From assembly GCA_029572815.1 (NCBI GenBank), contig JAKPUQ010000034.1:1-37900 (forward strand): a DNA stretch of 37,900 nt, in the 5' to 3' direction. Both the position numbers and the translations under genes were made by a program. This document shows, piece by piece, positions 1 to 6,719 of the stretch. The notes below the pieces were generated by a model. It did not search any database, had not been told where the DNA came from, and saw only the letters and a list, made by a program, of their open reading frames with translations. Numbering within the stretch: the first letter of the stretch is position 1; each line of letters starts with the position of its first letter. The stretch is from Bacillota bacterium (GTDB lineage: Bacteria > Bacillota > Clostridia > Oscillospirales > Ruminococcaceae).

Positions 1-135
1 CCTTCGTTCTTAATATGAACTGCAGCTCATCTTACCGTATCGACTCGACCATGAATAATGATTAGTGGCTCATTATTTTTTTATCAAAACTGGCTCACTT
101 TTTTATTAGCGCTGTGGCTCAGTTTTTTATTGACA
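1..135 (-). mobile_element. Terminal part of an IS21-family-like insertion sequence (partial)
   Basis: Read on the minus strand, the sequence starting at 135 is TGTCAATAAAAAACTGAGCC and contains three spaced copies of an A-rich block followed by TGAGCCA. On the plus strand these are at 65-84, 90-107 and 114-131, each GTGGCTCA or CTGGCTCA followed by a T-run. Several internally repeated transposase-binding sites next to a TG...CA tip are typical of IS21-family ends. The transposase genes istA/istB would lie left of the window, so the family call rests on the end structure alone. The tip falls inside the kinase reading frame, whose present stop codon (119-121) comes from the IS. Confidence 0.6.
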
Positions 136-1135
136 AAGGCAACCACCCCTTTTGTTGGTTTTTATGTTTGTTGTAAGCGCTTTCATAACATATACTTGCT
201 GTGACTATCCGAAGTGTAACAAACTTTTTGAAAAAAATTTCTGAAAAATTTTTTCGGGGTGCGGTCACAGCGGCGTTTTTGGGCAAAATTATCCTATTTA
301 TATATTGTATCATATCAAAACTTGTGTGAGATGTTGTACAAGAATTCTGATTGTTTAATAGTTCTACTATTTCATCCCAATTATTGAATCGCTTCTTTGC
401 AGATTTTTCCATCATTTTGTTTATAAGCGATGCCAACGATGGACTTAATGAACGATTGACTCTTTCTGGACTTGTAGCAGTAGAATATAAATGCATATTT
501 TTTAAATCTTCGAGAGTATTCCCCTCTATTTGGTATGGATATGTATTTGTTGCTAATTGATAGAAAATTATTCCCATTGAATAAATATCCATTTGAATGG
601 TGTTCTTCTTGCTATAGTCCCAAGCTTCAGGTGACATATATGGCGGAGTTCCACTACCTTTAAACGTCATTGTACGTGTTCTTTCTGATGCAATTTTAGC
701 AAGACCAAAATCGGTTATTTTAAAAGTTCCATTACATATCAGAATATTATCTGGTTTTATATCTCTATGTACCAGAATATTATTTACTGATTTCATTCCG
801 TTTGCCAATTGTAAGAAATAGGTAGTTAGAGTATCGTTATCATAATAGTCGTCCATTTCATCTTTTAGAATGGAGTTCAAAGTGCCACCTTCGGCATATT
901 CCATTATTATGTACGGAGGTAGATTTTCAAATTCATCGCCATTATGGACGTATTCATATTTAATTACATTTTCGCCTTGTACTTTAAGTGCTGTTGTTAT
1001 CTCGTTTTGAAATGAAATCTTTTCATCTTCACTATTGAATGATGGTAAAGAAACTTTAATTGCAAAAATGCAATAGCACTTTAGACCATGCTTGTCAATA
1101 GATTTCGATAAAATATAACGTAATATGCACTTACG
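119..1135 (-). pseudogene. Ser/Thr protein kinase fragment, truncated at both ends
   Basis: The frame encodes a Hanks-type kinase domain. Visible motifs are the beta-3 lysine in FAIKVS, a hinge IIMEYAEGG, the catalytic loop HRDIKPDN, DFG in ITDFGLAK, and the activation-segment SPE with YSMGIIFYQLA after it. The first ATG (904) is within the hinge. In-frame sequence continues upstream through the lysine to a stop at 1136-1138, with no start codon and no glycine-rich loop, so the N-terminus is missing. The 3' end runs into the IS21-like tip, which supplies the last few residues and the stop. The region is much more AT-rich than the host genes. It would have phosphorylated protein Ser/Thr residues, perhaps in an accessory or defence module, but without the ATP-binding loop it is probably inactive. 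The partner genes are gone or outside the window. Confidence 0.75.
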
Positions 1136-1187
1136 TTATGCAATTTTTGAGATCAATAACGTTAAATTCCAATATTATAACGTAATA
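1113..1187. repeat. Cluster of ATAACGTAA-like repeats
   Basis: Four copies of the nonamer ATAACGT(A/T)A lie within about 75 bp: direct at about 1115-1123, inverted at 1131-1139 (TTACGTTAT), direct at about 1156-1164 (ATAACGTTA) and direct at about 1177-1185. The outer two share a longer core, TATAACGTAATAT. The cluster sits exactly where the kinase frame breaks off and upstream of the DUF3987 gene. It could be integrase arm sites at the element's left end, replication iterons, or a repressor operator. The repeats are directly visible; the role is inference. Confidence 0.5.
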
Positions 1188-1332
1188 TTATGGACTTATC
1201 GCATATCGTTATGGTAAAATGGTTTTGTCAGCAAGAGAAAGAAAGCTGACAGCGGAGCAGCATACTTCATGTTGACCGCAACAATTATAAAGCGCTTTAT
1301 AAAATATCAAACGAAAGGACGATGATAGATCG

Positions 1333-2814
1333 TTGAACAATGAAACACAGTGGGCGCAGCCCACGCCACTTATGGGAAACAGGTCAAACCTGATAGACTT
1401 CCCCGTAAATGCCTTGCCGCCTATACTCCGTGAAATGGCATTAGCTATCTCACGGACTACACTTTCGGATGTGTCTATGGCGGCTACCTCGATACTCTCC
1501 TCGGTGAGCTACTGCTTTTCGGGACAGTTCCGTATCGTAGGCAAGAAAGACCACTCGGAACCGCTTGTTATCGACAGCCTTATCGTTGCCGAAGCGAGTT
1601 TCAAGAAATCTCCTGTGATGAAGCTGATCGCAAAGCCCTATCAGGATTATGTGCAGGAGTACAACGAGAAGAACAAGGCTCTCATCTTGGAAAATCAGGC
1701 AAAGAAAAAGGTCATAGCCAACAAGCTGGCGGCTCTTGAAAAGAAAGCCGATGCCGACACAAAAGAGATGTCAGACCTTGCTATTGAACTAAGCAGTATC
1801 ACAAATGCGGACTTCCGCCGTATCATCGTTGATGATATTACGCCCGAATCCCTCGTCAGACAGCTTGCGATAAACGGCACACTTCTTATGATGTCCGATG
1901 AAGCAGGCTCGCTCGGCAACTTCAACGGCAGATACAGTGCCAACGGTGCGCCGAATCTCGACTTGCTCTTGAAATCGTGGAACGGTGAAACTTTCATCAG
2001 CGACCGTATCACCCGTGAGAGCGTTATTCTTTACAAGCCCTATGTGTCGATATGCCTTGCGTGTCAGCCGTACATATGGGACAGTATGATAGGAAATATG
2101 GCGTTCAGAGGGAGTGGTTTCCTTGCAAGGCTTGTGTACTGCTTTCCGAAAGACCTTAGAGGTACAAGGAAGTACAACACCGAGCCTATCCCCGATGAAC
2201 TGTCCGAACGTTATCACAACCTTATTTACACTCTGCTGAACTACAAATTTCAGCGTTTCGAGCTTCATCAGGCGGACGAAAAACTTCTTTTCCTTGATGA
2301 AAAGGCGAAAGATGAATATGTCTTCCTGCACGATCAGTTTGTAGAGAAACAGCTTGTCACCGATATGGCATTCTGTGCCGACTGGGGTGGTAAGTTTCAC
2401 GGGCTGGTGCTGAGGATATGCGGTATACTGCATTGTATCAAAACGGTACTGAATGGTGAGAAGCCCGATGAGGTCAAGGTATCTCACGATACGATGTGCA
2501 ACGCTATCGAGATCGGTCACTACTTTCGCTTGCAGGCGATATATGCCTACGGGCTGGGGGATACCGACAATCAGACTTTGCAGGCAGAACGAATAGTCGC
2601 AAAGATACGCTCGAAGAATATCACACAGATCAGGCAAAATGACCTTTATAAGCTCTGCCGTTGCAAGCTGTTTAAGAACGCACAGGAGTTCGCCGAGGTG
2701 ATAGCTGTCCTTGAAGAATACGGCTATCTCAAAAGTGAGACCATTCCCGGGGCTAACAACAATCCCAAAGGCTGCACGATGCTCTACATTAACCCGTTGA
2801 TGTTCAGACAGTGA
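1333..2814 (+). CDS. DUF3987-family replication/primase-associated protein of the mobile element
   Basis: The 493-aa protein resembles DUF3987 (YfjI-like) proteins, which in integrative elements and prophages often accompany primase or helicase functions. Supporting segments include FPVNALPPILREMALAIS near the N-terminus, LLMMSDEAGSLGNF in the middle (a degenerate Walker B-like acidic stretch) and FHGLVLRICGILHCI followed by a winged-helix-like C-terminus. A charged helical insertion occupies roughly residues 115-150. The frame has no ATG start; the first usable codon is TTG at 1333. An AAAGGA sequence at 1314-1319 lies rather far upstream, and a four-codon ATG mini-ORF (1322-1336) ends on a TGA that overlaps the TTG, so the start is uncertain. 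It is the first gene of the element's plus-strand cluster. Its role in initiating element replication is inferred from the family. Confidence 0.75.
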   Translation: MNNETQWAQPTPLMGNRSNLIDFPVNALPPILREMALAISRTTLSDVSMAATSILSSVSYCFSGQFRIVGKKDHSEPLVIDSLIVAEASFKKSPVMKLIAKPYQDYVQEYNEKNKALILENQAKKKVIANKLAALEKKADADTKEMSDLAIELSSITNADFRRIIVDDITPESLVRQLAINGTLLMMSDEAGSLGNFNGRYSANGAPNLDLLLKSWNGETFISDRITRESVILYKPYVSICLACQPYIWDSMIGNMAFRGSGFLARLVYCFPKDLRGTRKYNTEPIPDELSERYHNLIYTLLNYKFQRFELHQADEKLLFLDEKAKDEYVFLHDQFVEKQLVTDMAFCADWGGKFHGLVLRICGILHCIKTVLNGEKPDEVKVSHDTMCNAIEIGHYFRLQAIYAYGLGDTDNQTLQAERIVAKIRSKNITQIRQNDLYKLCRCKLFKNAQEFAEVIAVLEEYGYLKSETIPGANNNPKGCTMLYINPLMFRQ

Positions 2815-2830
2815 GGCATACACAATCAAC

Positions 2831-2875
2831 ACTTTCCGCACTTTCTGTCCTGAATGTGCTGAAAATGCGGAAAGT
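2831..2875. repeat. 10-bp inverted repeat between DUF3987 gene and HTH gene
   Basis: ACTTTCCGCA at 2831-2840 is mirrored exactly by TGCGGAAAGT at 2866-2875, with a 25-bp spacer. It lies just after the DUF3987 stop and before the excisionase-like gene. No T-run follows, so a classical terminator is unlikely. It could be an operator, an mRNA processing hairpin or a replication site. Confidence 0.45.
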
Positions 2876-2911
2876 TCACAACACAAACCGTAGAAAGAAA
2901 GAGGTTTAACT

Positions 2912-3207
2912 ATGACTACAACACAGAAAAAAGAGATCGTAGACAACATTCTGGAGCTGCTGATCCAGCTCACCGAGGACGGGACAACTCCGCTCCGCAG
3001 ACCGCAAAAGCACCGACCGCCGGCAAGGTGGAGATGCTGACTATCAAGGAGAGTGCTGCCCTCATCAGCGGCCTTTCCGAACATACCGTCCGCCAGCTTG
3101 TGAAGCAGGGCAAGGCGAAGTCCGTAAGAACAGGCGCAGGCAGGAACGGAAAAATTCTTGTGAACAAGGCTGACTTGATTGCCTATTTCAACGGGAAGGG
3201 GGTGTGA
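2912..3207 (+). pseudogene. Excisionase-like helix-turn-helix protein, split by an apparent frameshift
   Basis: From ATG 2912 the frame reads MTTTQKKEIVDNILELLIQL and ends at 3040 in an implausible Pro/Arg-rich stretch. Another frame, with its own ATG at 3034 and stop at 3205-3207, gives a 57-aa MerR/excisionase-type DNA-binding domain: MLTIKESAALISGLSEHTVR followed by the winged part ending KADLIAYFNGKGV. Adding one base near 2990-2995 joins the two into a single protein of about 98 aa with a natural Ala/Pro linker. The joined protein matches the small 'helix-turn-helix domain, excisionase family' proteins common in Clostridial elements. It would direct excision by the integrase or control the element's genes. 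The short ORF 3034-3207 could still be translated alone. A missing base (mutation or sequencing error) is the simplest explanation. Confidence 0.7.
3034..3207 (+). CDS. Excisionase-family DNA-binding domain (intact 57-aa portion)
   Basis: This is the uninterrupted HTH portion of the gene above. Helix-turn-helix sequence ESAALISGLSEHTVRQLVKQ is followed by the wing KSVRTGAGRNGKILVNKADL, the pattern of the helix_turn_helix_17/excisionase family. No strong Shine-Dalgarno is seen; GGTGGAG at 3027-3033 directly precedes the ATG. It is listed separately because it may be the functional unit if the frameshift is real. Its stop is 3 nt before the next gene's ATG, so the two are likely co-translated. 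Confidence 0.55.
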   Translation: MLTIKESAALISGLSEHTVRQLVKQGKAKSVRTGAGRNGKILVNKADLIAYFNGKGV

Positions 3208-3210
3208 AAA

Positions 3211-3393
3211 ATGGTCGATATTGAAAAGGTAAAAGCGTTGACTTCTATCCTTGAAGAAAGAAGCGGACTTGATGTGCGTGAAGCAGTTGCTCGTTCGTTT
3301 TTCTATCTCAATTCTTATGAGCTTACGACTTACAGAAAAGAGATAGATCATCTCCTCGAAACTTTTGGCGTTGAGGAAGAGCCGACGTTCTGA
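3211..3393 (+). CDS. Small conserved-looking protein of the mobile element, function unknown
   Basis: The 60-aa acidic, largely helical protein (MVDIEKVKALTSILEERSGL, then a C-terminal KEIDHLLETFGVEEE) starts 3 nt after the stop of the excisionase-like gene, with AGGGGG at 3197-3202 as a plausible ribosome binding site. No signal peptide or membrane segment is present. I do not recognise a family with confidence; small proteins at this position, between a DNA-binding protein and a relaxase, are usual in Clostridial mobilizable elements. A role in mobilization or regulation is inference from position only. Confidence 0.55.
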   Translation: MVDIEKVKALTSILEERSGLDVREAVARSFFYLNSYELTTYRKEIDHLLETFGVEEEPTF

Positions 3394-3715
3394 TTTTGCA
3401 GTTTTCATAACCGCATTTTTTGAGTTTATGTAATACATTTTTCCGCATTACTGTGTCCACATTTTCGGCTGCTTTGTCAGCCGTTCAGCCTCGCAGAGCC
3501 CCATAAGCATTTTTGATAGTCCGAGTAGGCTGTCAAAAGTGCTTTGGGGTTACTGGCGGCGCTTTGCACCGAAAGTAAATCCCGCTGCTGCGCAGCGTTC
3601 TATGCTGCCCGGTCATAAGAGTCAGCACGATGCTCCTGCATCGTTCCCGACTTTGTCGGGATTCTCCCGTAAGGGAGTCGATCGCTAACCATTCAAACAA
3701 AACTTAGAAAGAGAG
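3394..3715 (+). other. Gene-free stretch with an oriT-like hairpin ahead of the relaxase
   Basis: This 322-bp stretch has no credible ORF. It holds an imperfect 20-21-bp inverted repeat at 3499-3519 and 3530-3549 (left arm CCCCATAAGCATTTTTGA.., right arm CTGTCAAAAGTGCTTTGGGG) with a 10-bp loop, followed at once by TTACTGGCGGCGC. Further small hairpins follow: CGCTGCTGCGCAGCG near 3584-3598, TCCCGACTTTGTCGGGA near 3646-3662 and CTCCCGTAAGGGAG near 3664-3677. A long inverted repeat next to a unique G-rich/TTACT sequence, just upstream of a MobV relaxase gene, is the expected setting of an origin of transfer with its nick site. The hairpins are visible; the oriT function is inference. Confidence 0.55.
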
Positions 3716-4918
3716 ATGTTACGTTTGAGTAAAACTATTTCAATGTGCCAGGGCAAAGGCAGCCTGTCGCACAACAACAGAGAGTTCACTGCCAAGAATA
3801 TCGATCCGTCCAGAACGCCCGATAATATCATCTTCAAACAGCAAGATTTGGGCGAAGCGTATCACCGGCTTTTTGACGGTGTGATAGCTAACTATAATGC
3901 AAAACAAAAGAGGAAAGACAGAAAGATTCCTGACTACTTTCAGCACCTGTTCAATCGTGAGCCGAGCAAGTCGGTTATCACGGGTGCAAACAAGCAGAAA
4001 AGTTTCTATGAGGACTTGGTGCAGATCGGCACGAAAGATGATACGGGTATCGGCACTCCCGATGCGGAAATTGCTGTTGCCTGTCTGAAAGAATACATGG
4101 AAGATTTTCAGGAGAGAAACCCGAACTTTTATGTGTTCAATGCCGTGATGCACCTTGATGAAGCAACTCCCCATTTGCACATCGACTACATTCCCCTCGG
4201 ACACTTTTTCAACGGTCTTGAAAAGCGAAATGCAATGGCGAGAGCTTTAGAGGAAATGGGTTACGGCAAAGGTGCAAATGCGATCAACCGCTGGCGGCTC
4301 TCAGAGTGGAAAGTCCTGCACGATATTTGCACCAAACACGGTTTAGAGATCATCGAACCTAAGAAGTCCAGAGGGTACAGCTTTACAACGGCTGAATATG
4401 GCGAGTACAAGGACACGATCAAAGCCCTTGAAGAAGAAAAAGCGCAAGCCGAGAATGAGCGTGACAAAGCCCAAGCGGAGCTTGAAAAGATCGCTCAGAA
4501 GCGTGTGAAGCTCGATGATATAGACAAGCTCGAAACCGGCAGGACAATGCTCGGAGGTAAGGTCACAGTCGCAAAAGATGACTGGGAGAATATCACGGCT
4601 CTTGCAAAGCGTGAGGTCGCATCAACTAAGCAGGTCAGAAAGCTGAAAAAGGAACGTGACGAAGCTGTTAGGGAGCGTGATGAACTGAAAGCGAAGCTGT
4701 CCGCTGTTTCCTCAGAGCTTTCTGCCTACAAGAAAGCTGAGGAGCAAAAGGGTCTTTTCACCCGTGAGAAGCTGAAAAAAGAAACGGCTCGAATCAGCAG
4801 AGAAGATGAGCTGTCCCGTGAGCTGAGGAAGGCAAAGGCTTTTATTTCTGCCTGTGGGCTGTCGGATGATTTTTCCCGGTATAAATTCAACAAAACAAGG
4901 GGTTCACAATTAGAATAA
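3716..4918 (+). CDS. mobV: MobV-family relaxase (Mob/Pre plasmid recombination enzyme)
   Basis: The 400-aa protein begins with the Mob_Pre N-terminus (SKTISMCQGKGSLSHNNREF). It carries the metal-binding relaxase signature HLDEATPHLH at about residues 146-155 (HxDExxPHxH), as in Pfam Mob_Pre. The C-terminal half, from about residue 225 to 350, is a long Lys/Glu-rich coiled coil. Such relaxases nick oriT, stay bound to the 5' end and guide single-strand transfer through a conjugation pore supplied by another element. The ATG at 3716 follows an AGAAAGAGAG purine stretch. The protein lies directly downstream of the oriT-like hairpin and is followed by the integrase. No coupling protein or T4SS genes are present, which makes the element mobilizable rather than self-conjugative. 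The stop lies inside one copy of the ACAATTAGAAT repeat. Confidence 0.88.
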   Translation: MLRLSKTISMCQGKGSLSHNNREFTAKNIDPSRTPDNIIFKQQDLGEAYHRLFDGVIANYNAKQKRKDRKIPDYFQHLFNREPSKSVITGANKQKSFYEDLVQIGTKDDTGIGTPDAEIAVACLKEYMEDFQERNPNFYVFNAVMHLDEATPHLHIDYIPLGHFFNGLEKRNAMARALEEMGYGKGANAINRWRLSEWKVLHDICTKHGLEIIEPKKSRGYSFTTAEYGEYKDTIKALEEEKAQAENERDKAQAELEKIAQKRVKLDDIDKLETGRTMLGGKVTVAKDDWENITALAKREVASTKQVRKLKKERDEAVRERDELKAKLSAVSSELSAYKKAEEQKGLFTREKLKKETARISREDELSRELRKAKAFISACGLSDDFSRYKFNKTRGSQLE

Positions 4919-4976
4919 AAGACGAAAAGCTATGGCATATCTTGACAGACAGAGAAAAGCGCGCTACAATTAGAAT
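4906..4976 (+). repeat. 11-bp direct repeat ACAATTAGAAT, 60 bp apart
   Basis: ACAATTAGAAT occurs at 4906-4916, spanning the relaxase stop codon, and again at 4966-4976, overlapping the -10 box of the integrase promoter. The copies are in the same orientation and exactly 60 bp apart, about six helical turns. It could be a protein-binding pair or the scar of a small duplication. Confidence 0.5.
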
Positions 4977-4992
4977 GCGAGATATGCCATAG
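4930..4992. repeat. Perfect 13-bp inverted repeat bracketing the integrase promoter
   Basis: CTATGGCATATCT at 4930-4942 is matched exactly by AGATATGCCATAG at 4980-4992. The 37-bp spacer contains almost the whole promoter TTGACA-17-TACAAT. The arm centres are 50 bp apart, near five helical turns. The left arm touches the -35 box and the right arm falls at about +1. An autoregulatory operator or a small invertible promoter are the two readings. Confidence 0.7.
4942..4970 (+). promoter_or_regulatory. Near-consensus promoter for the integrase
   Basis: TTGACA (4942-4947) and TACAAT (4965-4970) are separated by 17 bp. Transcription would start near 4977, inside or next to the right arm of the 13-bp inverted repeat. 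A strong integrase promoter in a quiescent element implies repression, and the flanking inverted repeat is the obvious candidate operator. Confidence 0.7.
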
Positions 4993-5009
4993 TCCGTAAA
5001 GGAGATAAT

Positions 5010-6170
5010 ATGGCAAATATTACAAACAGAAACGGAAAGTTTCTCATAAGAGTTTTCACAGGTCGTGACATCAGTGGAAAGCAGATAGTCAAGTCCACAA
5101 CTTACGTTCCGCCGGAAGGCACATCACCGAAAAAGGCTGAAAAGCTGGCTCAGGAGTACGCTTTTGAGTTTGAAAGACACTGCAAGGGTTATGCTCAGCT
5201 CAATGAAAATATGCGCTTCTCCGAACTGGCTGAGTGGTATTTTGAGAACTATGCACCCGAAGAATTGAAGCCGACTACGGTTTTGAACTACGAAAGTCAG
5301 TACAGAAACCATATCGCACCGATCCTCGGCAACAAAAAGCTCAAAGACATTACCACACCGATGCTGACAGAGTTCCTGAAAGTGCTTGGCAAAGAGCATC
5401 ACTTAAATCCTATCTCGGTCAGAAAGGTCTATATAGTGGTGCAGAGCATTTACCGCAGAGCCTTACAGCAGGGTTTTGCAAGGGACAATCCTTGTCAGAA
5501 CGTGATAATTCCAAAGAAGCGTGACAGCGGCAAGCGTTATTCTCTTTCTGAGGAAGAAACAAAGCGGTTTCTCCACCTTATCCGTGACAAGCCGTGGAAC
5601 GAAGATGTGAAGCGTATCCTGATCGTTCTGCTGTTCACTGGTATGAGGATAGGCGAGTGCCTCGGTTTGGCGTGGGAGGATATTGATTTTGAGAAGAAAA
5701 CGATATTCATTCACCATACGCTGTCCTGCGTGGACGGAGAGTGCTACCTTGACTCACCAAAGACAAAAAGCAGTATTCGTCTGATAGCCATGAATTCAAC
5801 CGTTGAGAAATGCCTAAGAGATCAGCAAGCATATGTTGTGGAGCTAAAAACGGCTCTTGGAAACAAGTACGCTCACCCCGAAATGGTCTTTCCCTCGGGG
5901 CAGGGCAATTACCGTGACCGCTGCTCTGTTTATCACTCCCTAAAACGTATGACCAAAGGCACTGAGTTTGAGGACATGACGCTACATAAGCTGCGGCATT
6001 GCAACGCTACGCTTTTGTTGAACAGCGGAGTAGACCTGAAAGTGATCTCCGAACACCTCGGACACTGCGATATAGGCGTTACGGCGAACATCTATGCCGA
6101 TGTACTCCAGAAGCAGAAGATACGTCTTGCCGACACGATCGACGATAAGCTTTCCGATGAACTGAGCTAA
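5010..6170 (+). CDS. int: Tyrosine recombinase (site-specific integrase) of the mobile element
   Basis: The 386-aa protein has the layout of integrative-element tyrosine recombinases: an N-terminal arm-binding domain (about residues 1-60), an SAM-like core-binding domain (about 65-160) and a catalytic domain. Catalytic residues are visible: Arg213 in TGMRIGE, a Lys at about 251-253 in SPKTKSS, His326 and Arg329 in LHKLRH, His352 in HLGH and the nucleophile Tyr362 in NIYADV. AAAGGAG at 4998-5004 serves the ATG at 5010. It catalyses integration and, with the excisionase-like protein, excision. The gene points toward rpsI and ends 131 bp from the rpsI stop codon, the usual arrangement when the 3' end of a conserved gene is the attachment site. 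The protein appears complete and active. Confidence 0.93.
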   Translation: MANITNRNGKFLIRVFTGRDISGKQIVKSTTYVPPEGTSPKKAEKLAQEYAFEFERHCKGYAQLNENMRFSELAEWYFENYAPEELKPTTVLNYESQYRNHIAPILGNKKLKDITTPMLTEFLKVLGKEHHLNPISVRKVYIVVQSIYRRALQQGFARDNPCQNVIIPKKRDSGKRYSLSEEETKRFLHLIRDKPWNEDVKRILIVLLFTGMRIGECLGLAWEDIDFEKKTIFIHHTLSCVDGECYLDSPKTKSSIRLIAMNSTVEKCLRDQQAYVVELKTALGNKYAHPEMVFPSGQGNYRDRCSVYHSLKRMTKGTEFEDMTLHKLRHCNATLLLNSGVDLKVISEHLGHCDIGVTANIYADVLQKQKIRLADTIDDKLSDELS

Positions 6171-6177
6171 CACAAAA

Positions 6178-6212
6178 AACCTCTCTGTCGGTTTCCCGAC
6201 AAAGAGGTTTAC
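6178..6212 (+). terminator. Hairpin terminator after the integrase
   Basis: AACCTCT-ct-GTCGG-tttc-CCGAC-aa-AGAGGTT forms a long stem with a small internal loop, followed by TTTACTTTC. The symmetry and the A-run on the other side mean it may also stop minus-strand transcription leaving rpsI. Confidence 0.75.
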
Positions 6213-6320
6213 TTTCAAAGTATTTAGTTGAACAATTTGTTGAACAACTTCGTAAAATATTCTCGAAAATACCGTAAATAGGCGTTTTGCGAAAAATTCT
6301 TTTAACGCTTCGAGAACTGA
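6213..6320. other. Probable element/chromosome junction at the rpsI 3' end (attachment region)
   Basis: Between the integrase terminator and the rpsI coding end lies AT-rich sequence with short repeats: TTGAACAA-tt-TGTTGAACAA, two CGTAAA(A)TA blocks at 6251-6259 and about 6273-6280, and TTCTCGAA at 6260-6267 mirrored by TTCGAGAA at 6309-6316 within rpsI. Mirrored core-like octamers around a crossover and repeats nearer the integrase fit a tyrosine-recombinase attachment site. I searched the left part of the window for a second copy of the rpsI terminal sequence and found none, so the exact core and the other end stay undefined. Confidence 0.45.
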
Positions 6321-6703
6321 GGAGCACGACGTGCAGCCTTGAGACCGTACTTCTTTCTCTCCTTCATTCTGGGGTCACGAGTGAGGAATCCGGCCTTCTT
6401 GAGAGTGGGACGGAGCTCAGCATCGAACTCGAGAAGAGCTCTTGAGATACCGTGTCTGATAGCACCGGCCTGACCTGTAACGCCGCCGCCTGCAACTGTG
6501 CAGATAACGTCGAACTTCTCTACGTTGTCAGTGAGTGCGAGGGGCTGACGAACGATGAGCTTGAGAGTCTCAAGACCGAAGTAATCGTCGATGCCTCTGC
6601 CGTTGATGGTTACATTACCTGAACCGGGGTAAATTCTGACTCTTGCTACGGAGTGCTTTCTTCTGCCTGTGCCGTAGTAGTATTTAACTTTTGATTCGTA
6701 CAT
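6302..6703 (-). CDS. rpsI: 30S ribosomal protein S9
   Basis: The 133-aa product starts [20 protein letters not shown] and ends in the conserved basic tail [17 protein letters not shown], whose last Arg contacts P-site tRNA. Conserved blocks such as [16 protein letters not shown] and [20 protein letters not shown] are present. An AGGAGGTG ribosome binding site precedes the ATG. It lies 16 nt downstream of rplM in the standard rplM-rpsI operon. Its 3' end is the probable insertion target of the neighbouring element, and the C-terminal codons are intact, so the insertion has preserved the protein. Confidence 0.97.
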   Translation of the reverse strand: MYESKVKYYYGTGRRKHSVARVRIYPGSGNVTINGRGIDDYFGLETLKLIVRQPLALTDNVEKFDVICTVAGGGVTGQAGAIRHGISRALLEFDAELRPTLKKAGFLTRDPRMKERKKYGLKAARRAPQFSKR

Positions 6704-6719
6704 TTAAAAGCACCTCCTA

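Noticed and set aside
119..1135. Kinase as part of an active defence system
   Set aside because: The gene lacks its ATP-binding loop and is broken by an IS; no partner genes are visible.
1789..3438. 549-codon open frame on the minus strand opposite the DUF3987 gene
   Set aside because: It is the antisense shadow of the DUF3987 frame and runs on through the HTH gene and noncoding DNA; it shows no domain, no ribosome binding site and no sensible start.
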